Shown one piece after another: positions 57,142 to 64,000 of a DNA stretch of 64,000 nt; positions within the stretch are counted from its first letter, which is position 1, and every line of letters starts with the position of its first letter. The position numbers were made by a program, and so were the translations under genes. The notes beneath the pieces were generated by a model, which did not search any database, was not told the origin of the DNA, and was given only the letters and a program-made list of their open reading frames with translations. This DNA comes from Pseudoalteromonas prydzensis (GTDB lineage Bacteria; Pseudomonadota; Gammaproteobacteria; Enterobacterales; Alteromonadaceae), in contig NZ_BDDT01000004.1 of assembly GCF_001661495.1 (NCBI RefSeq), forward strand, positions 277,829 through 341,828, written 5' to 3'.

Positions 57142-57678
57142 ATGAATATAACTCGAACAGCACGGCTTAATTTTAAATTAATGGATGAAAATGACAGTGC
57201 GCTACTGTTTGAACTCGATAGCGATCCACAGGTGATGGAGCACCTTACTCGTGGTAAGACGACAACCATGAACACCATTAAAGATGTATTTATTCCACGC
57301 ATGCAAGCTTACCGCAATCCACAACAGGGCTGGGGGTTATGGCAAGTTAACCTTAACGAAAGCGATACTTTTATCGGCTGGATCCTCATTCGACCCATGG
57401 GCTTTTTTACAGAGCAAGCTGATTATAGCGATATCGAAATAGGCTGGCGCTTTAAGCGTGCAAGTTGGGGAAAAGGCTATGCCAGTGAAGCTGCCGCCGC
57501 TGTTGCAGATGCAGTTACACAACACACAGATGTCAAAGCACTTAGCGCCACGGCACTCAAAGCAAATTATGGCTCTATTAAGGTAATGAAAAAACTCGGT
57601 ATGCAATTTGTTGAACACTATACCCATAGCGACGAGTTTGGCGAGTTACCGGCTGTGTTATATCGTAAATTTGTCTAA
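57142..57678 (+). CDS. GNAT acetyltransferase, RimJ/RimL-like
   Basis: Acetyl-CoA-dependent N-acetyltransferase of 178 residues with unknown substrate. It has TARLNFKLMDENDSALLFELDSDPQVMEHL, DIEIGWRFKRASWGKGYASEAA (CoA loop) and GSIKVMKKLGMQFVEHYTH. These patterns are typical of RimJ/RimL relatives. It lies 92 bases before the gamma-glutamyltransferase gene. Confidence 0.88.
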   Translation: MNITRTARLNFKLMDENDSALLFELDSDPQVMEHLTRGKTTTMNTIKDVFIPRMQAYRNPQQGWGLWQVNLNESDTFIGWILIRPMGFFTEQADYSDIEIGWRFKRASWGKGYASEAAAAVADAVTQHTDVKALSATALKANYGSIKVMKKLGMQFVEHYTHSDEFGELPAVLYRKFV

Positions 57679-57770
57679 ACAAGCGCAGAGTCGTTTGACC
57701 CATGTTCACAGAGCGTGTATTAATGGGTGTAATAAAATAATTAAAAAATAAAATAAACAAGGAATTAAAT

Positions 57771-59441
57771 ATGTTTGCAGGTGTTAAACACTTACTGATT
57801 TTTAGTGTCATTGTTATGCAATTACACATAACGGTACTGGCAGCCAGTGACAGAACAGCTCAAGCCGCTGTGGCTATGCCTGATAGTTACAGTAGTGACG
57901 TAGCAAGAGCCATTTTGGAGCAGGGTGGTAACGCGGTTGATGCAGCCATTGCTGCGCAATTTGTATTAGCAGTTACCTTGCCTGAAGCGGGGAACATTGG
58001 CGGCGGTGGTTTTATGCTGATCCAAAAAGACGGTAAGGGCGATTTTATTGATTACCGCGAAACCGCACCAGCTGCCGCGCATCGCGATATGTACTTGGAT
58101 GACAAAGGCAATGTGGTTGCTAATAAATCGGTATACGGCATTCACGCCAGTGGTGTACCCGGTAGTGTGGCTGGCATGTGGCTTGCACATAAAAAACACG
58201 GCACACTTGATTGGAAAACCCTTGTTGAGCCTGCAATAAATTTAGCCGAGCAGGGTTTTATTGTTCACCCTAAATTAGCCAGCAGTATTGAGCGCTACAT
58301 TGCCCGCATGGCTAAAAAAGACGTAACAATTAACTTTGCTGATTATTTTGCCAGCGCTAAAGCGAAGCAAAACTTTAAGCAACTTGAGCTTGCAGCTACG
58401 TTAAAACGTATTCGCGAGCAAGGTAAGGCAGGCTTTTATGAAGGCGAAACTGCCAAGATCATTGCCGATTTTATGGCTGAACATGGCGGCATCATCACGC
58501 AAGCTGATTTAAAAGCCTATCAAGCAAAATCACGTACTCCCACGAAAGCGGCTTGGAACGGTTACCAAGTACTTACATCACCACCACCAAGCTCCGGCGG
58601 TATTGCAATAATTCAATGGTTAAAAATGTACGAGCTGACTAAACCCAAAGCAGGGCTTGAGCATAACTCCACAGCATATATTCATTTATTAGCAGAAATT
58701 GGCAAACGCGTATTTGCTGATAGAGCAGAGTACTTAGGCGATCCAGACTTTTATGATGTGCCAAAGAGCGAACTAATCGCCATGGATTATCTTAAACAGC
58801 GCAGTAGCACCATTACACTCGATAAAATATCGACGACTGAAAACATCAAACCTGGTTTGTATGAAAGTGAGCAAACTACACACTTTTCGATTGTTGATAA
58901 ATGGGGGAATGCGGTCTCGAACACGACCACTATTAATTTAGGCTACGGCAGTGGTGTAGTGGTGGCAGGCGCAGGCTTTTTGCTAAATGATGAAATGGAT
59001 GACTTTAGCGCAAAACCAGGGGTGATGAATGTATTTGGCGCTCTCGGTGGTAAAGCTAATGAAATTCAGCCACATAAACGCATGCTCAGCTCAATGACAC
59101 CCACTATTTTACTCAAAGACAATAAAGTTAAAATGGTCACAGGTTCACCAGGTGGTACCACGATTATTAGCTCAGTGTATGAATCTATCTTAAATGCTGT
59201 GGAATTTAATATGAGCGCAGAGCAGGTAGTGAATAGCCCGCGTTTTCACCATCAACTTTGGCCTAAAAACGTAATTCGTCATCATCCAGGGTTAGATGCC
59301 AGTGTTGTTAAGGCACTTGAGGAAATGGGCTATACACTTGACGAGCGTCGCTTTGGTGATATGCATGTGATTATCGAACGTGATGGCAAGCTAGATGCCG
59401 GCTCAGAAGCATCTGGGCGCGGTAAAGCGATGGTATTTTGA
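57771..59441 (+). CDS. ggt: Gamma-glutamyltransferase
   Basis: Periplasmic N-terminal nucleophile enzyme that hydrolyses or transfers the gamma-glutamyl group of glutathione. The 556-residue precursor has a signal peptide (near VLA-AS), NAVDAAIAAQFVLAVTLPEAGNIGGGGFM, and the self-cleavage site QTTHFSIVD, so the small subunit should begin at T369. The later segments SSMTPTILLKDNK and GSPGGTTIISSV form the substrate site. Sequence and length are normal for the family. Confidence 0.94.
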   Translation: MFAGVKHLLIFSVIVMQLHITVLAASDRTAQAAVAMPDSYSSDVARAILEQGGNAVDAAIAAQFVLAVTLPEAGNIGGGGFMLIQKDGKGDFIDYRETAPAAAHRDMYLDDKGNVVANKSVYGIHASGVPGSVAGMWLAHKKHGTLDWKTLVEPAINLAEQGFIVHPKLASSIERYIARMAKKDVTINFADYFASAKAKQNFKQLELAATLKRIREQGKAGFYEGETAKIIADFMAEHGGIITQADLKAYQAKSRTPTKAAWNGYQVLTSPPPSSGGIAIIQWLKMYELTKPKAGLEHNSTAYIHLLAEIGKRVFADRAEYLGDPDFYDVPKSELIAMDYLKQRSSTITLDKISTTENIKPGLYESEQTTHFSIVDKWGNAVSNTTTINLGYGSGVVVAGAGFLLNDEMDDFSAKPGVMNVFGALGGKANEIQPHKRMLSSMTPTILLKDNKVKMVTGSPGGTTIISSVYESILNAVEFNMSAEQVVNSPRFHHQLWPKNVIRHHPGLDASVVKALEEMGYTLDERRFGDMHVIIERDGKLDAGSEASGRGKAMVF

Positions 59442-59500
59442 TCCGAGCTTTAAGCGGTAAGTCATAAGTTGTAAGTTTGCACGGTGTTAAATTAAGCGGT

Positions 59501-59600
59501 TGTAGTTGGGTTGAGCATAGCCAAGCCCAGCTACAAAAAGGTTTTAGGGACTAGGTAACTAGGTGCTAGGGTGGCTTGTAGGCGCGAGTTTATCTCGCGC
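59501..59600. repeat. Palindromic and tandem short repeats after ggt
   Basis: An imperfect hairpin (tgtagttgggttg / caagcccagctaca, 59501-59535), an imperfect 3 x 8-base tandem repeat around actaggt (59549-59572) and a second hairpin (gcgcgag / ctcgcgc, 59582-59600) are strung together. The last hairpin may terminate ggt. Similar units are, from memory, common in Pseudoalteromonas intergenic DNA. Confidence 0.5.
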
Positions 59601-59735
59601 TTTGGTTGGTATAAACCTAAGGCGTTGCTTTTTAGATAAATACATAAAGACAGTTTACAAGAGAGATAGTTATTAATGATCATAATATCTCGTCTGTAAA
59701 TAGAACACTGGAGCGAAAGTGCTAAGTAAATGCAA

Positions 59736-60524
59736 TCAATTACTTTTATTAGAGCCCTTAGATTTAGAGATAATATTAATACGTTTACTAAGTTGCAGTA
59801 CTTCTATACTTTCAGGAATACAATCTGCAGTTGTAATATCAAAAAGGCATAGATTAAATTGCTGCTCCGTTTTCAATAATTCGTCCACGGATTTACCTTC
59901 ACTATGCTCTTTATCAGATGAAATGAATTGAGAAGGGTACTCTATCCCATCGATCCCTTTGCTTTTAAGAAACTCAGAAATAATTTGAGTCGGAATATAC
60001 TCTCTTGCTTGATGCTCAGGTGCATCAAGGGGCTGTGAAAATCGATGGGCTAAGAAGTAAGTAAACTTAGGGAAGTAAAAGCTATACAAATTATCAACGT
60101 CAGAAGTATAGTCAAACCTTGCTATTTTTAGTTCTTTATTAGTTTTGAACTGAGCAACGCTAATGGGCGCATTCGCATTCGCTCTGACTTCAGAAATCGC
60201 AGTACCTTTGTCGGAAGCTAAATAAAGAGCATTTATATTGTATGCATTTAGCCTTCCAGTAGATCTTATGTTAGGTACAGGTTTCATATCATCACAGTTA
60301 AAAGGTTCATTTTTATACGCATTATCAATACTTGAATAAACATGCGAGCGTGCACGATAGAAGGTAGAACCACTTGGAATATTCTGGACAAACTCCTCCG
60401 ATTCTGAAGTTAGAGCTTCATAAAAATCATTTAAGAAGTTATTGCTTTCTTGCGAATAAAAAAACCTATTTTCCTCGCATACTTCTTTACAAAAAATGTT
60501 GAATCTTTCAGTAAAATTTTCCAT
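59736..60524 (-). CDS. RES-domain protein (NAD+ phosphorylase-like), no visible antitoxin
   Basis: Protein of 262 residues with the RES fold: FYRAR, GRLNAYNINALYLASDKGTAISEVRAN and the late REYIPTQIISEFLKSKGIDGIEYPS. RES toxins cleave NAD+ and are normally encoded after an Xre/MbcA-type antitoxin; no such gene is adjacent here on either strand. An extra N-terminal helical segment (about residues 1-50) precedes the domain. It could be an orphan toxin, a defence factor or a housekeeping relative. Codon use looks more AT-rich than the neighbours. Confidence 0.83.
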   Translation of the reverse strand: MENFTERFNIFCKEVCEENRFFYSQESNNFLNDFYEALTSESEEFVQNIPSGSTFYRARSHVYSSIDNAYKNEPFNCDDMKPVPNIRSTGRLNAYNINALYLASDKGTAISEVRANANAPISVAQFKTNKELKIARFDYTSDVDNLYSFYFPKFTYFLAHRFSQPLDAPEHQAREYIPTQIISEFLKSKGIDGIEYPSQFISSDKEHSEGKSVDELLKTEQQFNLCLFDITTADCIPESIEVLQLSKRINIISKSKGSNKSN

Positions 60525-60833
60525 TACGGCCCCAAAAAGTAGAATAGTTAAAAAGTACCGAAGAACAGAAGTGAATGCAATCTGTCTAGGTCGCTTTTAG
60601 AACAGCGTAAATTATTTAATGCTATAGACCAAGCGCTTTCCTCCCGCAATTTTTACTTTGAATTTCAGAGCTTCTAGGATGGCTTTGAGTTTATCGCGGT
60701 CGTATTTCTAATGGGTGACCGTAATGCTATAAAATGTTATATAGAGCTAACAACAGGAAAGTTGTTGAAAAGCGAGTTTACAAAGTAGCGCTTAGCAAGC
60801 GCATCAATGGGCGTTGTACGCATAAGGAAAGTC
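60525..60833. other. Gap before the second serine hydrolase gene
   Basis: About 309 bases with one likely protein remnant on the minus strand (60612-60707) and short dyads at 60757-60773 (caaca / tgttg) and 60789-60803 (gcgctt / aagcgc). AAGGA at 60825-60829 is the ribosome site of the next gene. Confidence 0.4.
60612..60707 (-). pseudogene. Possible C-terminal fragment of a lost protein
   Basis: A 31-codon reading segment (KYDRDKLKAILEALKFKV..., ending KRLVYSIK) runs to a stop and looks protein-like, but an in-frame TAG immediately precedes it and there is no start codon. The sense codons before the TAG (LYITFYSITVTH) could belong to the same lost gene. I cannot assign a family. Confidence 0.3.
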
Positions 60834-61940
60834 ATGATTAAATCTATTTTGATATTGTATACACTTATTTTAGCTAACTTTGTTTTTGCCGAAGAAATTG
60901 CTGACGTATCTGAGCTGACTAAGCGTTTAGACGCTGAGATACCGAAGATTTTAGAAAGGCACCAAGCTCCAGGTGTGGCACTGGCATTCGTCAATGGAAG
61001 TGGAATCGTTGAATTTCGCTCTTATGGCTTCGCCGATGTAGCGACTAAAGCGGAAATAACCGTAAACACAATGTTTAACGTTGGCTCTATTTCTAAGCTG
61101 GTTACTGCTTGGGGGGCAATGCAACTTGTCGCGCAAGGCAAAGTAGATCTAGACGAGCCAATTAATCAATACCTCAAACGCTGGCAGATCCCTGATTCCA
61201 AGTTTAATGTAAAAAAAGTAACGTTAAGAAATATCCTATCCCACACTTCAGGTTTGTCGCTGGGGCCTTATGCAGGTTGGGACTCTCGCGAAAAGTTGTC
61301 ATCTATTGTTGATTCACTTAATGGAAATAATAACGGTGCTGGACTCGTTGAGCTTGTTCATGCGCCCGATACCAAGTGGTCTTACTCTGGTGGTGGGTAT
61401 TCTGTCGTGCAACTTTTAATAGAAGATGTATCCGGCTTGGCATTTGAAGATTATATGCAGAGAAACGTGTTCGAACCGCTAAATATGACGAACTCTACTT
61501 TCAGCATTACTGAAAACGTTTTAAACAGGTCGGCAACCCCTTACGACGAAACTGGCAAAGTAACGGGTATGGTGTACTTTAATGAAAAAGCAGCCGCAGG
61601 TTTACAAACAACGGCTTTAGATTTAGCGCGTTTTAATATGGCAGTATTACGCAATAAAGGTGGGCATTATAACGGTGCAACGTTATTGCCAGAACAGCTA
61701 ATCGATCTAATGATAAAACCAGCTGAGAATACTAACGGGCGCTGGAGTATGAGCTATGTAGTTGACGCAGAAAATAATAGTCTTGGCTTTGCCGGATTTA
61801 ACCGAGGCTGGGTCTCATTAACACGTTCTATTACAGACCTAAATTTTGGCTATGTGATATTAACCAACAGCAGCATTGGGGCTGTGAATAATGAAATTGA
61901 TAGCCTGATTCTTTCGGTTGTAAAACAAAAGCGCAATTAA
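60834..61940 (+). CDS. Exported serine hydrolase (beta-lactamase-like) 2
   Basis: Protein of 368 residues with a signal peptide (near VFA-EE). The serine site is S85-x-x-K88 (GSISKLVTAW). The second motif is YSGGGY rather than YxN, and the HxG/KTG motif is not obvious at the C-terminus, so it is more likely an esterase or peptidase relative than a true beta-lactamase. The conserved structural HTSGLS is present. A GTG/ATG extension upstream is possible, but AAGGA supports the ATG at 60834. Confidence 0.82.
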   Translation: MIKSILILYTLILANFVFAEEIADVSELTKRLDAEIPKILERHQAPGVALAFVNGSGIVEFRSYGFADVATKAEITVNTMFNVGSISKLVTAWGAMQLVAQGKVDLDEPINQYLKRWQIPDSKFNVKKVTLRNILSHTSGLSLGPYAGWDSREKLSSIVDSLNGNNNGAGLVELVHAPDTKWSYSGGGYSVVQLLIEDVSGLAFEDYMQRNVFEPLNMTNSTFSITENVLNRSATPYDETGKVTGMVYFNEKAAAGLQTTALDLARFNMAVLRNKGGHYNGATLLPEQLIDLMIKPAENTNGRWSMSYVVDAENNSLGFAGFNRGWVSLTRSITDLNFGYVILTNSSIGAVNNEIDSLILSVVKQKRN

Positions 61941-62270
61941 GACGCTTTGTTGTTCAAATACACTAACGCGTTTTGCCCCAAAACCGTTAGTGTAATTATT
62001 TCAAAGCTCTGCTTTGAGCGAACCGGACACCGAACAAGTTAAATTTATTGCTACTTCTTTGACCTAGGAGCCTAACTTTGTCCGATAACATTATTAACCG
62101 CCGTTTTGGGGCAAAATAACATGCTTAATTCCTAGCTTTTTTAATTACCTGTTTACAAAGGTAATTATTGGTGAAATTATCAGGGTATGTAATATACGCC
62201 GTTTTGGTGTGTTATAAACCACCAGAATGGTGTTCAATAAGATATTATGTTTTTCTCAAGGAGAGGTGTT
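61941..62270. repeat. Structured intergenic region with inverted repeats
   Basis: A stem of 14 base pairs with one bulge lies at 61960-61993 (acactaacg / cgttagtgt, then gtttt / aaaac, loop gcccc). A 7-base-pair hairpin follows at 62001-62017. The loop region TTTTGCCCCAAAAC (61971-61984) recurs exactly, inverted, at 62103-62116, and a related CGCCGTTTTGG occurs near 62196. No gene was seen. Confidence 0.55.
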
Positions 62271-63008
62271 TTGAATAAGATTGTATTAATCGTTTTGGCT
62301 ATTTTTATGTCAGGTTGTGTTTCTAATGATTTACAGCAGGTTTCTAAAATAGTACCAAACGAAAAAATAGTTGTAGTTGCTCAATTTGGTGGCTCATTCC
62401 CAATTAAAACTGTTGGAACAACCGCATTTCAAAATGAATACTTTGAAATTGATTCCTCAGATTGGAAAACGAATGAGTTTATTGAAACTGAGATAAGAAA
62501 TAAGCTATCACCAAATTACACAATCGTTCCAAATTCATTCATAAGAACAAACCTCAAAACTCCAAAAAATGACTTTGTTTCTGGCTACCCCAGCCCAATA
62601 AAAAACAAGTCAGTTTTGGAAGAAGCACAAAAAATTAATGCTAAATATATTCTAGTCATTTCACCAACTGAGTTTTCTGATGTCTACTTTGGTACAAATC
62701 AAAGGTTTAAAGGAAATGGGATATATCAACGTCGTGGAAATTCAATCCACTATTCACAAATCAGCTTCAATTTGTTCAATGCTAAAACAGGTCAATTTAT
62801 TGCAACCAACGGCACAATAGGACATAACGGTGGAGATTCGGTATGGATAACTAATGAATCATTTGGCTATAAGATGTTTAGTTCACCTGAAGATATTACA
62901 GCATCGACAAAAGAAAAAATTAAAAATAACAATCAAAAGCTTATTTCAAAATTATTAGATCGCAGTTTAGAGTTTATGAAGTTTGGCGTAAAAAAACATA
63001 ATAAATAA
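62271..63008 (+). CDS. Lipoprotein of unknown function
   Basis: Protein of 245 residues with lipobox MSGC. An ATG at 62247 precedes the AAGGAGAGG ribosome site, which lies inside its frame, so the TTG at 62271 (giving MNKIVLIVLAIFMSGC) is the better start. The mature part is soluble, with IVVVAQFGGSFPIK, an INAKYILVISPTEF segment and FNLFNAKTGQFIATNGTIGHNGG; the pattern recalls GNA1162/LPP20-type lipoproteins but I cannot assign a family. Codon use is more AT-rich than the neighbours. Confidence 0.65.
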   Translation: MNKIVLIVLAIFMSGCVSNDLQQVSKIVPNEKIVVVAQFGGSFPIKTVGTTAFQNEYFEIDSSDWKTNEFIETEIRNKLSPNYTIVPNSFIRTNLKTPKNDFVSGYPSPIKNKSVLEEAQKINAKYILVISPTEFSDVYFGTNQRFKGNGIYQRRGNSIHYSQISFNLFNAKTGQFIATNGTIGHNGGDSVWITNESFGYKMFSSPEDITASTKEKIKNNNQKLISKLLDRSLEFMKFGVKKHNK

Positions 63009-63332
63009 GGATAGGTTGCGCGAAGCCGCAACTTAATCCTATTGTTGGACAAGCCCGTTGCTGATGTTGACACTTATTTATAGTAAATAAATCGATTGGA
63101 ACTTTGGTGGTTGGCTTGTTGATGTTTTTTCAGGCCGAGTCTGACTAAGGCTGCACATCGCTTTAAAAAACGTTTATAAAAAGTTAATAAAAACAATGCA
63201 GTCTATTTATTTTCCGTGTTATTACTAGCCTGTTTTTTGTGTATTCACCTCTCTTTAATCGGTTTAATATCACGCATTGACTTTAGTTGATGCGACGACT
63301 CCTGCTCCTTAGAATAAGATCACATCCGTGTT
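63009..63332. other. Gap between lipoprotein gene and IS91 element
   Basis: About 324 bases. A hairpin after the lipoprotein stop (aggttgcg / cgcaactt, 63013-63034) may be a terminator. The right part may hold one end of the IS91-family element, but its boundary could not be fixed by eye. Confidence 0.4.
63013..63034 (+). terminator. Hairpin after the 62271-63008 gene
   Basis: An 8-base-pair stem (aggttgcg / cgcaactt, loop cgaagc, one G-U pair) lies five bases after the stop. There is no strong T-run. Confidence 0.5.
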
Positions 63333-64000
63333 TTATATCGACAGCCCAGCAAGGTGATTTTGTCCAATAATATGGCGGCCAATTCGCGCCAGATACAACG
63401 TCATGTGTGCGTTGCAGTGTGGGCAGCACACGGACGATTTTGCCGTATTTATTAACGGTGGTAACTGCATCTTAAGCAAAAGCTGAATACGCTGAAGAGT
63501 CCGTTTTGCATTGCCATGTAAAAAGCCACTGTTACGCGTACGTTGAAAACCTTTTGGCAGGACGTGCTTTAATACCCGCCATAAAAAATCACAGCCTGAC
63601 TCGGTGATGTATTTATCCTGTTTGGTGGCACTATCACGGTAACGAAAGGTGACATTCCCATGTTGATTTTCAATTATGTTTTGCTCATTAATCACCCCGC
63701 GATACAAATAGCGCGCTAAATAGGTGAGGGCTTTATCTCCTTGCCCGACGTATTGCACATCAGCGACCCAAGATGAGGGAGTATTTACAGGAAGGTGGTA
63801 ACCGCTCTGTTGCAGTGCATTTATGAACTTACCTCGAAACACCTTAGCTAAGTTATCGGCCTTAAACAAGAAGCGTCCCCGCTTTTGTTGAAACAGTGTG
63901 CCGTGTTTATTGAGCGCGCCAGCAGGCACGATAAAATGGACATGAGGGTGGTAATCGAGCCGTCGTGAATGGGTATGCAACACAGCCGTCAGCCCGAGTT
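63333..64000 (-). mobile_element. IS91-family transposase, truncated by window end
   Basis: Minus-strand frame that is still open at the window edge, so its N-terminus lies outside. The visible 222 or so residues contain the rolling-circle HUH motif (HPHVHFIVPAG), the tyrosine-bearing segment YLARYLYRGV and a C-terminal zinc-type cysteine set (VCCPHCNAHM). These are the hallmarks of IS91/ISCR-type transposases, which move by rolling circle and can carry adjacent DNA. Confidence 0.88.

Noticed and set aside
57578..57829. Minus-strand frame of 83 codons before ggt
   Set aside because: Covers the end of the GNAT gene and the ggt start; no ribosome site or protein pattern.
60749..60820. attC-like recombination site before the second serine hydrolase gene
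   Set aside because: A gctaac start and a gggcgtt end recall integron cassettes, but the two halves do not pair well and the core consensus is not met.
60525..60833. Antitoxin gene for the RES protein
   Set aside because: The only protein-like segment here is a 31-codon fragment without a start, and it has no Xre or MbcA features.
62038..62076. GTTAAAT and GCCTAAC core-like sequences
   Set aside because: Each fits an attC core singly, but they lie in the wrong order for one site and no cassette array or integrase is present.
1..64000. CRISPR array, prophage or rRNA operon
   Set aside because: No regularly spaced direct repeats, phage structural genes or rRNA sequence were seen.

Overview
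The window looks like a chromosome segment of a marine gammaproteobacterium of the order Alteromonadales, most like Pseudoalteromonas. This rests on gene content and order (ccmA-I followed by mlaA; smpB/ratA/rnfH/bamE; ftsH-folP-glmM-tpiA-secG-tRNA-Leu; divergent ilvC/ilvY), on an AT-leaning base composition, and on many TonB-receptor, MipA/OmpV and DUF3019-type envelope genes. It is an inference, because no rRNA is present and no search was run.

Layout. 0.1-7.9 kb: a compact cytochrome c maturation operon (ccmABCDEF, ccmG/dsbE, ccmH, ccmI) with mlaA behind it. 7.9-13.8 kb: a degenerate EAL-HDOD signalling protein, putP, LexA-boxed yebG, a ComEA-like helix-hairpin-helix protein, dsbB with a small membrane protein, and fadR. 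14.0-17.3 kb: a 2-Cys peroxiredoxin convergent with a large TonB-dependent receptor. 17.5-25.5 kb: smpB divergent from ratA-rnfH, bamE, a GIY-YIG protein, a two-gene unit (transglutaminase-like/TPR lipoprotein plus an M28 peptidase that appears to start at AUU), a chemoreceptor and ilvC, with divergent ilvY to 26.6 kb. 26.7-38.9 kb: two copies of a four-gene cassette (MipA/OmpV outer-membrane protein, DUF3019, OmpR-type regulator, sensor kinase) lie in inverted orientation around DUF3820, a K+/H+-type antiporter, a Spo0M-like protein, an ElaA-like acetyltransferase and an NSS-family transporter. 39-48.6 kb: an unknown lipoprotein, a serine hydrolase, a SixA-like phosphatase, yhbY/rlmE, ftsH-folP-glmM-tpiA-secG and tRNA-Leu(GAG).

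From the tRNA onward (48.6-64 kb) the content becomes accessory: a chaperone-usher pilus locus with two pilin-like subunits, two chaperones, an usher, a two-domain tip-like protein and a CsgD/VpsT-like regulator; a VOC lipoprotein overlapping a 50-residue lipoprotein gene; a coiled-coil lipoprotein; a GNAT enzyme; gamma-glutamyltransferase; a RES-domain protein without a visible partner; a second serine hydrolase; a structured intergenic region with inverted repeats; another lipoprotein; and an IS91-family transposase cut by the window end.

Main points for a second look: the inverted duplication of the MipA-DUF3019-RR-HK cassette; the AUU-start, translationally coupled M28 peptidase; the divergent chaperone-usher locus with its WFPR-motif regulator; the break from conserved synteny at tRNA-Leu; and the small lipoprotein gene overlapping the VOC gene. 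I found no CRISPR array, prophage or rRNA.
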